DNA of 64,000 nt, from assembly GCA_009782505.1 (NCBI GenBank), contig WRIW01000004.1, positions 1 through 64,000 of the forward strand, in the 5' to 3' direction. A program made the translations under genes and the position numbers. Shown piece after piece: positions 9,393-18,811 of this stretch (the first letter of the stretch is position 1; every line of letters starts with the position of its first letter). Under the pieces are notes generated by a model. That model did no database searches. It saw nothing but the letters and a program-made list of their open reading frames with translations, and was not told the origin of the DNA. Source of the stretch: Clostridiales bacterium (GTDB taxonomy: Bacteria > Bacillota > Peptococcia > DRI-13 > UBA5745).

Positions 9393-11745
9393 TTACGACG
9401 GGGTAAACGGCTTACGGGAAGAGTTCCGGGTCGTCGGCTCGCGCAACCTGCCCGGGCGGCTTTCCCAAGCCCTGGCCACGGGCGTGGCAAAGTTTGGGCT
9501 GGACTATGTCATGCCCGGCATGCTCCACGCCAAGTTCCTGCGGAGCCCTTACGCCAATGCCCGTGTAGTGAGCGTAGACGCCACCGCAGCCCGGGCCCTG
9601 CCAGGTGTGGTTGAGATCATCACCTGGGAAGACGAGGAGATCAGAGCCCTGGGCAGCCGGGGGGAACGCTTCGGCACGTCCAAGCCCTGGCTGGACAATA
9701 TCGCCGACAGGGAAGGCGTGGAGGTGGCGGTCATCGCTGTCGCTGAAAGCGAGGATATCTGCGAGGAAGCCCTCCGGGCCCTTGTGGTAAAGTGGGAGGT
9801 ACTTCCCCATGTGACCGACCTCATCAAAGGCAGCCGGGAGGGCGCCCCCGTCATCCGCCCGGAGGAAAGCACACCCCCCTCCTTCGGCAGGCCCGGCACG
9901 GTCAATAACGATTTCCCTAAGAAGGGCAACGTCTACCACGTAGAGCTCATCTCCGGCGATATCGTCGAAGGTTTTACCGCTGCCGACCATATCGTGGAGT
10001 ACGATATGTATACGCCGGCTTTCGCGGCCCATCTGCCCAACCCTTCCGGCTCCATCGCCTGGTGGTCGAAGGACCCATATCAGGGGGACGGCCCCAACCT
10101 CCACATCGAAGGAGCGGTGCGGGAGAAGCACGCCATCAGCGTCATGTACGGCTTGCCGGATGAGAAAACCATACAGGAAGGGCTTTTCATGGGCGGCAAG
10201 TACTGCGACTGGGGGCTGCGTAAGTCCCAGGAGATCACCCCCCTGCTGGCGAAGAGGACAGGGCGGCCGGTGCGTTGCGTCAATACCCGGGAGGAAATGT
10301 ACGACTTCCTTATGAACGAGCGTTATCTGCACCTGAAGGTCGGCTTTATGAACGACGGCTTGATCACGGCAGTGGAGGATATCTCCGTCGCCGATCACGG
10401 CTCCCGGGGAAGCTCCAGCTTCGGCAATGTGGGCGACCTCACCCAGGGACCGTTTAATACGATGAAATGCAAAAATGTTGCCCAACGCATGGATGTGGTG
10501 GACTCCAACCGGGGGATCATGTACGTATCGGGCCAGCACTGCCCCTTCAACTGGGATTCCCTGACCCTGGGCATCCATCTCATCGCCGAGAAGCTTGATA
10601 TGGATCCCATCGACGTGGCGAAGGTCAATCTCCACGGCCCCGCGTCCCAGGACGACCCAAACCCCGTGCCCAGCTTCGAGCGATGCATAGAAGCCGGCAA
10701 GAAGCTGATGGACTGGGACTGGCATAAAGCAGGCGTGAAGGTGCTGCCCGACGGGCGTATGCATGGCATGAGCTTCCGCTACCAGATGTGCCCCCGCCAC
10801 TCCGGCGTGGTGTACAAGTGCAAGCTTGAGTACCGGGACGGCGTGGTGCATATGCCTACCCAAGGGCCCCTTTTCGGCGCGTATGTGGTCGAAGCCAACG
10901 CCATGGTCGTCGCCGAGGAGCTTGGTCTGCGCTACGAGGAAGTCAGCATAGACTACGATTACCGGGAGCCTTTCCGCGCTTTCGGCGGCGGCTCCGACGG
11001 TACCACGGCTTCCGCCTGGGCCATGAAGGAGTGCGCGAACCTCTTGAAAAGACAGATACTGGAGGCTGCTATCGACTACGCGGAAAATCCGCCCCAGCCC
11101 GCCATGTTTGGCCCGCCCCCCGCCGAGCCGGGTCCATTTAAAGGGCTGAAGCCCGAAGACCTCGACCTGGTGGGGAGCAAGGTCGTCATTAAAGCCGAAC
11201 CGGACAAAGGCGTGCCCTTGTCCCAGGCCTCGGGGAAGAACCTTTTCGCCACATATACGGGAAGGCCGCCCCTCTCCGTCTGGTCTACCGGCCCTATGGG
11301 CAAGGTACTGGACGTGATGAACGCGGCTTTCTGCGAGGTGGCGGTGGACACGGACACAGGCGAAGTAGAGATACTCCGCTTCGGCGCTGTGGCGGACCCG
11401 GGGCTGGTCCTCCGCCCCATATCCCTGGAGAGCCAGATCGACCAGGTGATGTACTTCAGCCAGGGCTGCCAGCTTCTTGAGGACTTCATCTACGATGAGA
11501 GGACGGGGGTACGGCTGAACAACAACATGCTGGATTATAAAAAGCCCGGCATGCTGGACGCCGCCCCGGTGGAGCGGGAGTTTATCGAGACCAGGGGCAG
11601 CAACGCGGTCTACGGCGCCAGCGGTATAAGCCACTCTCTGGCGAATACCCACCTGGTCATCATTGCCATCCAGAACGCCATCGGCGCCTGGGTGGATCCC
11701 CCCGCGACCCCGGACAAGGTCTTAAGGGCGCTGGGTAAAGCTTAA
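9376..11745 (+). CDS. Xanthine dehydrogenase family molybdopterin-binding subunit
   Basis: 789 aa; XdhA/CoxL-type sequence (KFGLDYVMPGMLHAKFLRSPYANARVVSVDATAARALPGV..., EVEILRFGAVADPGLVL). Confidence 0.9.
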   Translation: MGRMPDYDGVNGLREEFRVVGSRNLPGRLSQALATGVAKFGLDYVMPGMLHAKFLRSPYANARVVSVDATAARALPGVVEIITWEDEEIRALGSRGERFGTSKPWLDNIADREGVEVAVIAVAESEDICEEALRALVVKWEVLPHVTDLIKGSREGAPVIRPEESTPPSFGRPGTVNNDFPKKGNVYHVELISGDIVEGFTAADHIVEYDMYTPAFAAHLPNPSGSIAWWSKDPYQGDGPNLHIEGAVREKHAISVMYGLPDEKTIQEGLFMGGKYCDWGLRKSQEITPLLAKRTGRPVRCVNTREEMYDFLMNERYLHLKVGFMNDGLITAVEDISVADHGSRGSSSFGNVGDLTQGPFNTMKCKNVAQRMDVVDSNRGIMYVSGQHCPFNWDSLTLGIHLIAEKLDMDPIDVAKVNLHGPASQDDPNPVPSFERCIEAGKKLMDWDWHKAGVKVLPDGRMHGMSFRYQMCPRHSGVVYKCKLEYRDGVVHMPTQGPLFGAYVVEANAMVVAEELGLRYEEVSIDYDYREPFRAFGGGSDGTTASAWAMKECANLLKRQILEAAIDYAENPPQPAMFGPPPAEPGPFKGLKPEDLDLVGSKVVIKAEPDKGVPLSQASGKNLFATYTGRPPLSVWSTGPMGKVLDVMNAAFCEVAVDTDTGEVEILRFGAVADPGLVLRPISLESQIDQVMYFSQGCQLLEDFIYDERTGVRLNNNMLDYKKPGMLDAAPVEREFIETRGSNAVYGASGISHSLANTHLVIIAIQNAIGAWVDPPATPDKVLRALGKA

Positions 11746-11820
11746 TACTATGGACGTAAGGACACTTGGGCATACTGGGATGAGAACCGCCTCATGGTGA
11801 CTGTATAAAGGAGTAAAGCG

Positions 11821-14253
11821 ATGAAAGCTTTTGAGCATATGAACGCCGGCACGGTGGAGGAGGCCTCCGCCGCCCTCCGGGGTGGGGGCGCGAGCCTCAT
11901 CGCGGGGGGCACCGACCTCCTGGCAGCCTTGAAGGACAACCTCCTGCCGGATTACCCCCGGACTGTGGTCAACTTGAAGTCAGCCCCTGGTCTGGCGTAT
12001 ATTCGCGAAGACGGCGGGCTGAAGATAGGGGCTCTTACGCGCTTAGCGGATGTGGCGGCCAGCCCCCTGGTCCGGGAGCGCTGGACGGCCCTGGCCGAAG
12101 CTGCGCAGAGCATCGCCACGCCCCACATCCGCAACATGGCTACCATCGGCGGCAACCTCGCCCAGCTCCCGCGCTGCTGGTATTTCCGTAAGCCGGAGAA
12201 CCGCTTCCCCTGCCTGCGCAAAGGCGGCGCCGAGTGCTATGCCCTTACCGGCGACAGCCGCTACCACTCCGCTTTCGGCGGGGTGAAGACTTGTGTCACG
12301 CCCTGCGCGGCGGAGTGCCCCGCCGGTACCGACATCCCCGGCTACCTGGAGCTGGTCAGGTTGGGGGACCTTGAGGGCGCGGCGAAGCTGATCATGCAGG
12401 TCAACCCCATGCCGGCCATCACCGGGCGGGTCTGCGCCCATTTCTGCCAGCAGGGCTGCAACCGCCACAACGAAAGCGAAAGCGTGCTTATCGGCGGCAT
12501 TGAGCGGGCGGTAGGTGACTATCTCCTGGAGCATAGCGCGCGCTTCTATGCGCCGCCGGAGCGGGAGACAGGCAAGTCGGCCGCCATCGTCGGCTCGGGC
12601 CCCTCCGGCCTGGCTGCTGCGTACTTCCTGCGCCGGGCGGGCGTCAAGGTGACCGTATATGAGGCGAAAGACGAGCCGGGGGGGATGCTTCTGTATGCTA
12701 TACCGGCGTTCCGCCTGCCGAAGGACGTGGTGCGACGCTTCGTAAACGCCCTGATGGGCATGGGCGTGGAGTTCAGGTCGAATACCCGCGTCCCTGTAGA
12801 CGCCGCCCCAGAAGAGCTGGAAGAGAACTACGATGCGGTATGCTATACCACCGGCGCGTGGAAGCGCCCGGTGCTGGGCCTTGCCGGCGAAGAGCTCACC
12901 GTCTTCGGCTTGGACTTCCTCGCCGAAGTGGGCAAATGGATGGACGGCAAGGTAGGCGCCGAGGTGGTTGTGGCCGGCGGCGGCAATGTGGCTATGGACG
13001 TAGCGGTCACAGCGAAGCGCCTTGGCGCGCGGAAAGTGACTCTGGCCTGCCTTGAGCCAAGGGGCCGTATGCCCGCTACCGCTGAGGAGATCGCCCGGGC
13101 CGAGGAGGAAGGCGTCATAATCATGGCAGCCTGGGGGCTGTCCAAAGTGGTGGAGAAGGACGGCAAGGTCGCCGGCTTGGAACTCAAGCGCTGCGTCAGC
13201 CCCTGGGACGAGTCAGGCGCCTTTCATCCGATCTATGATGAAAATGAAAAAAGAGTCGTGGCCGCGGAAAATATACTGATGGCTGTGGGGCAGCAGGCGG
13301 ATCTGTCCTTCCTGGGCGGGAAGTATCAGCTTATGCTTACGGCAAGCGGCCTGATCGATGTGGCTGAAGATACGGCTATGACGTCCCGGGCGGGCGTATT
13401 CGCCGGAGGCGACGCCACCACGGGGCCCGCGACGGTGATCCGCTCTGTAGCGGGAGGTAAGGCAGCTGCGGACGGCATGCTGCTATACCTCGGCGTCTAC
13501 CCTGCGCACGACGCCGGCGCAGCGGTCGCGCCCGGTAGCGCAGCAGTTGTGCCCGGCAGTGCAGCAGTTGTGCCCTGCAGCGCAGCAACAGCGCCCGGCA
13601 GCGCAGCCACCGGCTACCGCCTCCGCTTTGATGCCGCCGGTCGGCAGCTTAAGCAGTCGCTGCGGCTTCGGGCGCAGGACGTATCCCAGCGTCGCCTGGA
13701 CGCCGAAGACGCCGCTTCCCCAACACTGCAGGAAGCTGCCGAAGAAGCGCGCCGCTGCCTGAATTGCGGCTGCTATGCCGTCAACCCTTCCGACGCCGCC
13801 ACCGCCCTCGTTGCCCTGGACGCCGTCATCGTTACAAACACCCGCGCCGTCCCCGCCCGGGATTTCTTCACCGTCCGCCAGCCCGGCAGCACAGTCCTCG
13901 ACCCCGGGGAAATCATTACAGAGATCAGCGTTCCTGAGCCGGCAGCCGGCCAGAGAAGCGCCTTCATCAAGATGGCATACCGTAAATCCATCGACTTCTC
14001 CGTAGTAAGCTGCGCTGTAGCCGCGGGCGGGCCTTCGCCCCGGGTATGTCTCGGCGCGGTGGCGCCCGCTCCATGGCGGGCGGAAGAAGCCGAACGCATC
14101 ATCGCCGCGGCAGGGCGCCCCATGGACGATGAGCTGGCAGAAGCCGCCGGGGAGGCCGCAGTCGCGGACGCGCTCCCCTTCGACGATACACGCTTTAAGC
14201 TGCAAATCGCGAAGACCCTCGTCAAACGGGCGCTCCGCAGCCTTACGCGATGA
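11821..14253 (+). CDS. XdhB/CoxM-type FAD-binding protein with a GltD-like NAD(P)/FAD oxidoreductase module inserted inside it
   Basis: N-term GGTDLLAALKDN / ATPHIRNMATIGGNLAQ (CoxM); middle CVTPCAAECPAGTDIPGYLELVRLGD...GSGPSGLAAAYFLRRAGVKVTVYEA...GGGNVAMDVA (GltD); C-term VVSCAVAAGG...LGAVAPAPWRAEEAE (CoxM C-domain). Confidence 0.88.
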   Translation: MKAFEHMNAGTVEEASAALRGGGASLIAGGTDLLAALKDNLLPDYPRTVVNLKSAPGLAYIREDGGLKIGALTRLADVAASPLVRERWTALAEAAQSIATPHIRNMATIGGNLAQLPRCWYFRKPENRFPCLRKGGAECYALTGDSRYHSAFGGVKTCVTPCAAECPAGTDIPGYLELVRLGDLEGAAKLIMQVNPMPAITGRVCAHFCQQGCNRHNESESVLIGGIERAVGDYLLEHSARFYAPPERETGKSAAIVGSGPSGLAAAYFLRRAGVKVTVYEAKDEPGGMLLYAIPAFRLPKDVVRRFVNALMGMGVEFRSNTRVPVDAAPEELEENYDAVCYTTGAWKRPVLGLAGEELTVFGLDFLAEVGKWMDGKVGAEVVVAGGGNVAMDVAVTAKRLGARKVTLACLEPRGRMPATAEEIARAEEEGVIIMAAWGLSKVVEKDGKVAGLELKRCVSPWDESGAFHPIYDENEKRVVAAENILMAVGQQADLSFLGGKYQLMLTASGLIDVAEDTAMTSRAGVFAGGDATTGPATVIRSVAGGKAAADGMLLYLGVYPAHDAGAAVAPGSAAVVPGSAAVVPCSAATAPGSAATGYRLRFDAAGRQLKQSLRLRAQDVSQRRLDAEDAASPTLQEAAEEARRCLNCGCYAVNPSDAATALVALDAVIVTNTRAVPARDFFTVRQPGSTVLDPGEIITEISVPEPAAGQRSAFIKMAYRKSIDFSVVSCAVAAGGPSPRVCLGAVAPAPWRAEEAERIIAAAGRPMDDELAEAAGEAAVADALPFDDTRFKLQIAKTLVKRALRSLTR
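13531..13614 (+). repeat. In-frame 21-bp minisatellite (PGSAAVV x4)
   Basis: PGSAAVV PGSAAVV PCSAATA PGSAATG in the FAD/GltD fusion. Confidence 0.85.
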
Positions 14254-15370
14254 CCAGGTTCTGCTCGGTCCACTCCAACATCATCGCGTTGTCGATATGG
14301 GAGCCGCTTGCGATGGTCAGCCCCTTAGGTATGTACAAGCCCGGCTCTACCAGGGATATGCCGCCGGTGCAAAGCTCGGGTTCCACGAAGAAATCCGTAC
14401 CATAATCGTCGCCGATGATGGTATTGTCCATGATCGCGGCGCCCGCGCCGATGATCGCGTTGAAGATCCTCACATTTTTTCCAATATACGCGTTCGGCAT
14501 AATGATGGAGTTGACCACCTCGGCTCCCGGCATCACCTGAACGGAATCGCCCAGTACCGAGTGTTCGACTATACCGGACACCAGATTCTTTGTGCGTACG
14601 GCGCTGTGGCCGACGAAAGGCTTGGTGAGATAACGCCTCTTCCCGCCGTTGATGTAGAAGTTGGACTCGTCGTTGTGCACACTCGCGGTCTTCTCGTCGA
14701 GAAGCTCCATATTCGCTTCCCAGAGATTCTCCAGAGTGTCGATGGGCCGCCAATACCCCTTGAAAGGATAGGCGTTGACAGGCTCGTGGGCCTGGCGCAT
14801 GGCAGGCAGGATATCTCCGGCCAGATCGTGCCCAGAGCCGACGTCTTCGGCGTCCCGGATGAGGTAACTCTTCAGGGCGTCCCAGTTAAACACATACACC
14901 CCAAGTGGCGTGCGCTCGCCCCTGGAGGCGCTTCCTTTACGACGAAACGCTTCCGTCACCGCCGCCCGTGTGCTATCGTGATAATTGATGATTTTCCGAT
15001 AATCCATATCGTAGACCTGGTCGCCCCGGATGATCAGCAGGAAATCGGGATTGAACCTGTCGATGAACCTCATATTCTTGTAGATTGCGTCGGCGGACCC
15101 CGCATATAGGCTGCCCGTAAGGTATGCCGGCAGCATATAAAGCCCGCTATGCCCATAAGCGCTGTCGATGTACTTGTGCAGGTCGTCGGAAAAATACTGA
15201 CTGAGCACGCCGATCTCGCTGATTCCGGAAGCCTTGCAGTTGCCCAGCGCGAAGTCGATGATCCGGTGGTTGACGCCAAAGTTCACCGCCGGCTTTGCGT
15301 TGTACATGGTCAGCGAACCCAGCCCTTCACCGCGGCCCCCGGCTAGAATCAAAGCTAAACATTTCGTCAT
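14243..15370 (-). CDS. GlgC/GlgD-like glucose-1-phosphate adenylyltransferase homologue, apparently degenerate
   Basis: LALILAGGRGEGLGSLTMYNAKPAVNFGVNHRIIDFALGNCKASGI plus C-terminal left-handed beta-helix repeats; lacks the central FEEKP region. Confidence 0.85.
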   Translation of the reverse strand: MTKCLALILAGGRGEGLGSLTMYNAKPAVNFGVNHRIIDFALGNCKASGISEIGVLSQYFSDDLHKYIDSAYGHSGLYMLPAYLTGSLYAGSADAIYKNMRFIDRFNPDFLLIIRGDQVYDMDYRKIINYHDSTRAAVTEAFRRKGSASRGERTPLGVYVFNWDALKSYLIRDAEDVGSGHDLAGDILPAMRQAHEPVNAYPFKGYWRPIDTLENLWEANMELLDEKTASVHNDESNFYINGGKRRYLTKPFVGHSAVRTKNLVSGIVEHSVLGDSVQVMPGAEVVNSIIMPNAYIGKNVRIFNAIIGAGAAIMDNTIIGDDYGTDFFVEPELCTGGISLVEPGLYIPKGLTIASGSHIDNAMMLEWTEQNLVIA

Positions 15371-15637
15371 ATTGATCTCTCCCTTCGCTTTCTCTTTTTT
15401 TGATCAGTCATAGTTTGTATGGTGAAGTTACTGGAAGGTCAATACTTTTTTCATTGTTTTTCAGCATTTTTTAGTGAAAATTCATCATGCGCAGATCGAA
15501 CGTCAAATATCGCGGGATAGCAGGCTTTCTACAAGCCGGGCGATGAAAAAGAGCCGGAGGGAATCGACGTTTTGATCCTTTCCTGCCCTCGAAATGCCAT
15601 ATATTGTAATACAAACGTTCGACTGGCTGTAAGCTTT

Positions 15638-15701
15638 AGCACAAAGGGGACGGTTCTTTTGTGCTTTTACGAAAACACAAAAGAACCGTCCCCTTTGTGC
15701 T
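15638..15701. repeat. REP-like perfect hairpin
   Basis: 26-nt arms AGCACAAAGGGGACGGTTCTTTTGTG (15638-15663) / CACAAAAGAACCGTCCCCTTTGTGCT (15676-15701), 100% complementary. Confidence 0.85.
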
Positions 15702-15773
15702 CTCTTGACTTTCCTGCCAGCCGGTCATATAATAAGGAAGCGTCCGCAAGGAGTATCCGTACTCCTGTGGCAG

Positions 15774-15847
15774 GCGCCGGTAGCTCAACTGGATAGAGCG
15801 TCTGGCTACGGACCAGAAGGTTGGGGGTTCAAGTCCTCTCCGGCGTA
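15774..15847 (+). tRNA. tRNA-Arg (anticodon ACG)
   Basis: GCGCCGG...CCGGCGT acceptor stem, D-arm GCTC/GAGC, anticodon stem TCTGG-CTACGGA-CCAGA, T-loop TTCAAGT; CCA not encoded. Confidence 0.9.
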
Positions 15848-15854
15848 TAGCAAA

Positions 15855-15879
15855 AAAGCCGCTTGTCAGCGGCTTTCTT
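15855..15879 (+). terminator. Terminator after tRNA-Arg
   Basis: AAAGCCGC-TTGTCA-GCGGCTTT followed by CTT. Confidence 0.6.
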
Positions 15880-15941
15880 GCGTACTGCTATACTTAGGGT
15901 CACTACCGCCAAGCGCAAGCGTAGCTCGCGCGAAGGGAAAG

Positions 15942-16856
15942 ATGGGAGCGGATGACGGCTTGAGCGTGGATCTAAGCGCAAGGGGCGCGGTTGTGGATAC
16001 AGATACGGACAACGCTGCGGATCATGGCGCAAACCCTGCCGCGGTGGTTTCCGCGAAGGATGAGGCAAGCGACGCCACGCCCGGGCGGATCGTCCATAAG
16101 CAAATCTCCCTGCCGGCGTTGGTTTTCCTGATGGTTTTCATCTCCGTATTTATCGGCGTCGCCGCGGGTCTGATCTACTTCGGTTTCGACGTCCACGCCG
16201 GGGATACTCGCACCCGGGAAGCCGGGGAGGCGGGCGCGCCTTCAGACCGGTCTTACACGGATACGGCGCCCGCGCCGGCGCGGCGGCCAACGCGGCCCGG
16301 TTACCGCGGGCTCCCGGAGGTCACTTTCGGTGGGCCTGTGTTTAGCCGCGCCCTGTACTCCGGCAATCTGTCCGGCAACATGTCCGGGGATATGTCGGGT
16401 ATCTTGTCCGGCCTGATGTCGGGGATACTGTCCGGCAGGATGTCCGGCTACAACGACGGCGTCATGTCCGGCGTCTTGAGCGGCGGTTTCTCCGGCTACA
16501 CTGCCGGCGCTATGGGCGGCGTCGTATCGGGTGTAAACGCGGGGAATATGTCCGGCGATATGAGCGGGGATATGTCCGGCCTCATGTCCGGAGACATGTC
16601 CGGGGATATGTCCGGCGACTTGTCCGGCCTCACGGACGGAGTCATGAGCGGCGTGACCTCGGGCAACCTGTCCGGCGACTTATCCGGGGCGATGGGCGGC
16701 GTCACGGCAGGCGACCTCTCCGGGGTCATGAACGGCAACCTGTCCGGCGACATGAGCGGCGACTTGTCGGAGGATCTGTCCGGCAATATGTCCGGCAACC
16801 TGTCGGGCTACTCTTATAACTTTACGCCGGGAAGCAGGCCCCTCCGCGACCGGTAA
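15942..16856 (+). CDS. Single-pass membrane protein with 38 tandem in-register tetrapeptides (X-[M/L]-S-G)
   Basis: ATG 15942 preceded by GAAGGGA; TM segment ISLPALVFLMVFISVFIGVAAGLIYFGF; then LYSG NLSG NMSG DMSG ILSG ... NMSG NLSG. The ORF track start at 15705 runs through the tRNA and is not credible. Confidence 0.8.
   Translation: MGADDGLSVDLSARGAVVDTDTDNAADHGANPAAVVSAKDEASDATPGRIVHKQISLPALVFLMVFISVFIGVAAGLIYFGFDVHAGDTRTREAGEAGAPSDRSYTDTAPAPARRPTRPGYRGLPEVTFGGPVFSRALYSGNLSGNMSGDMSGILSGLMSGILSGRMSGYNDGVMSGVLSGGFSGYTAGAMGGVVSGVNAGNMSGDMSGDMSGLMSGDMSGDMSGDLSGLTDGVMSGVTSGNLSGDLSGAMGGVTAGDLSGVMNGNLSGDMSGDLSEDLSGNMSGNLSGYSYNFTPGSRPLRDR
16353..16808 (+). repeat. 12-bp coding tandem repeat, 38 units (NNN-ATG/CTG-TCC-GGC)
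   Basis: 456 bp = 38 x 12 bp with no break in register; Gly at position 4 of 37/38 units. Confidence 0.92.
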
Positions 16857-16950
16857 CGCAAGCAGGCTACCGCATAGACGTCTGAGCGCCCGATGCTACG
16901 CGACCCGCGCCGCTATACCGCAAAGCCTGTTTACGATCAACGGAAACAAA

Positions 16951-17000
16951 AAAGAACCGCGTCCCGCCGAGGTCTCTCAGCCGGATCGCGGTTCTTTCTT
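16951..17000 (-). terminator. Rho-independent terminator of malic enzyme gene
   Basis: On minus strand AAGAACCGCG...CGCGGTTCTTTTTT. Confidence 0.7.
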
Positions 17001-17020
17001 AGCGATGCGCTACTTCAGCC

Positions 17021-18199
<1,179 letters not shown>

Positions 18200-18236
18200 G
18201 TGTACACCCTCCTTTTAAATAAGCTGCGCTCGCGGT

Positions 18237-18794
18237 TTACTCCGGCTTGCGCTGATAGATTTCCTTACCGATGGTATATAAGTCGTTGCCCTTATTGTCG
18301 ATGATCACGGTGACGGGGAAGTTTTCCACCGTCAGCTTATAGATCGCTTCCGGCCCCAGATCCTCGAAGGCCACTACTTCCGCTTCCTTCACAGCCTGGG
18401 CAAGCAAAGCGCCGGCGCCGCCGATGGCCGCGAAGTACACGCAGTCGTTGACGATCATCGAATCGATGACGTCTTTCCTTCTCAGCCCCTTGCCGATCAT
18501 GCCGCGAAGCCCGTGATCCAGCAGCAGCGGGGAGTAATCGTCCATCCTGCCGCTGGTGGTGGGCCCGGCTGAGCCTATAGCCTGTCCGGGCTTGGCGGGG
18601 CATGGCCCCACGTAGTATATCGTCTGATCCTTGATGTCGATGGGGAGCTTTTCGCCCCTTTCGATCATTTCAAACAGGCGCTTGTGGGCCGCGTCGCGCC
18701 CGGTGTATATCACGCCGTTTAGCAGCACCCGGTCGCCGGCTTTCAGCGTATAGACGATCTCTTTGGTCAGAGGAGTATTTACAATCTTTAACAT
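18237..18794 (-). CDS. Class I fumarate hydratase / L(+)-tartrate dehydratase beta (C-terminal) subunit
   Basis: LLNGVIYTGRDAAHKR, YVGPCPAKPGQAIGSAGPTTSGRMD; 185 aa. Confidence 0.92.
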   Translation of the reverse strand: MLKIVNTPLTKEIVYTLKAGDRVLLNGVIYTGRDAAHKRLFEMIERGEKLPIDIKDQTIYYVGPCPAKPGQAIGSAGPTTSGRMDDYSPLLLDHGLRGMIGKGLRRKDVIDSMIVNDCVYFAAIGGAGALLAQAVKEAEVVAFEDLGPEAIYKLTVENFPVTVIIDNKGNDLYTIGKEIYQRKPE

Positions 18795-18811
18795 CGAATC
18801 GCCTCCATTCC

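Noticed and set aside
15705-15941. N-terminal extension of the tetrapeptide-repeat ORF (contains APVAQLDRASGYGPEGWGFKSSPAY)
   Set aside because: This is translation of the tRNA-Arg gene and its flanks, a well-known annotation artefact; the real start is most likely ATG 15942.
16353-16808. CRISPR-like array from 12-bp repetition
   Set aside because: Units are contiguous, in frame and without spacers; it is a protein-coding repeat.
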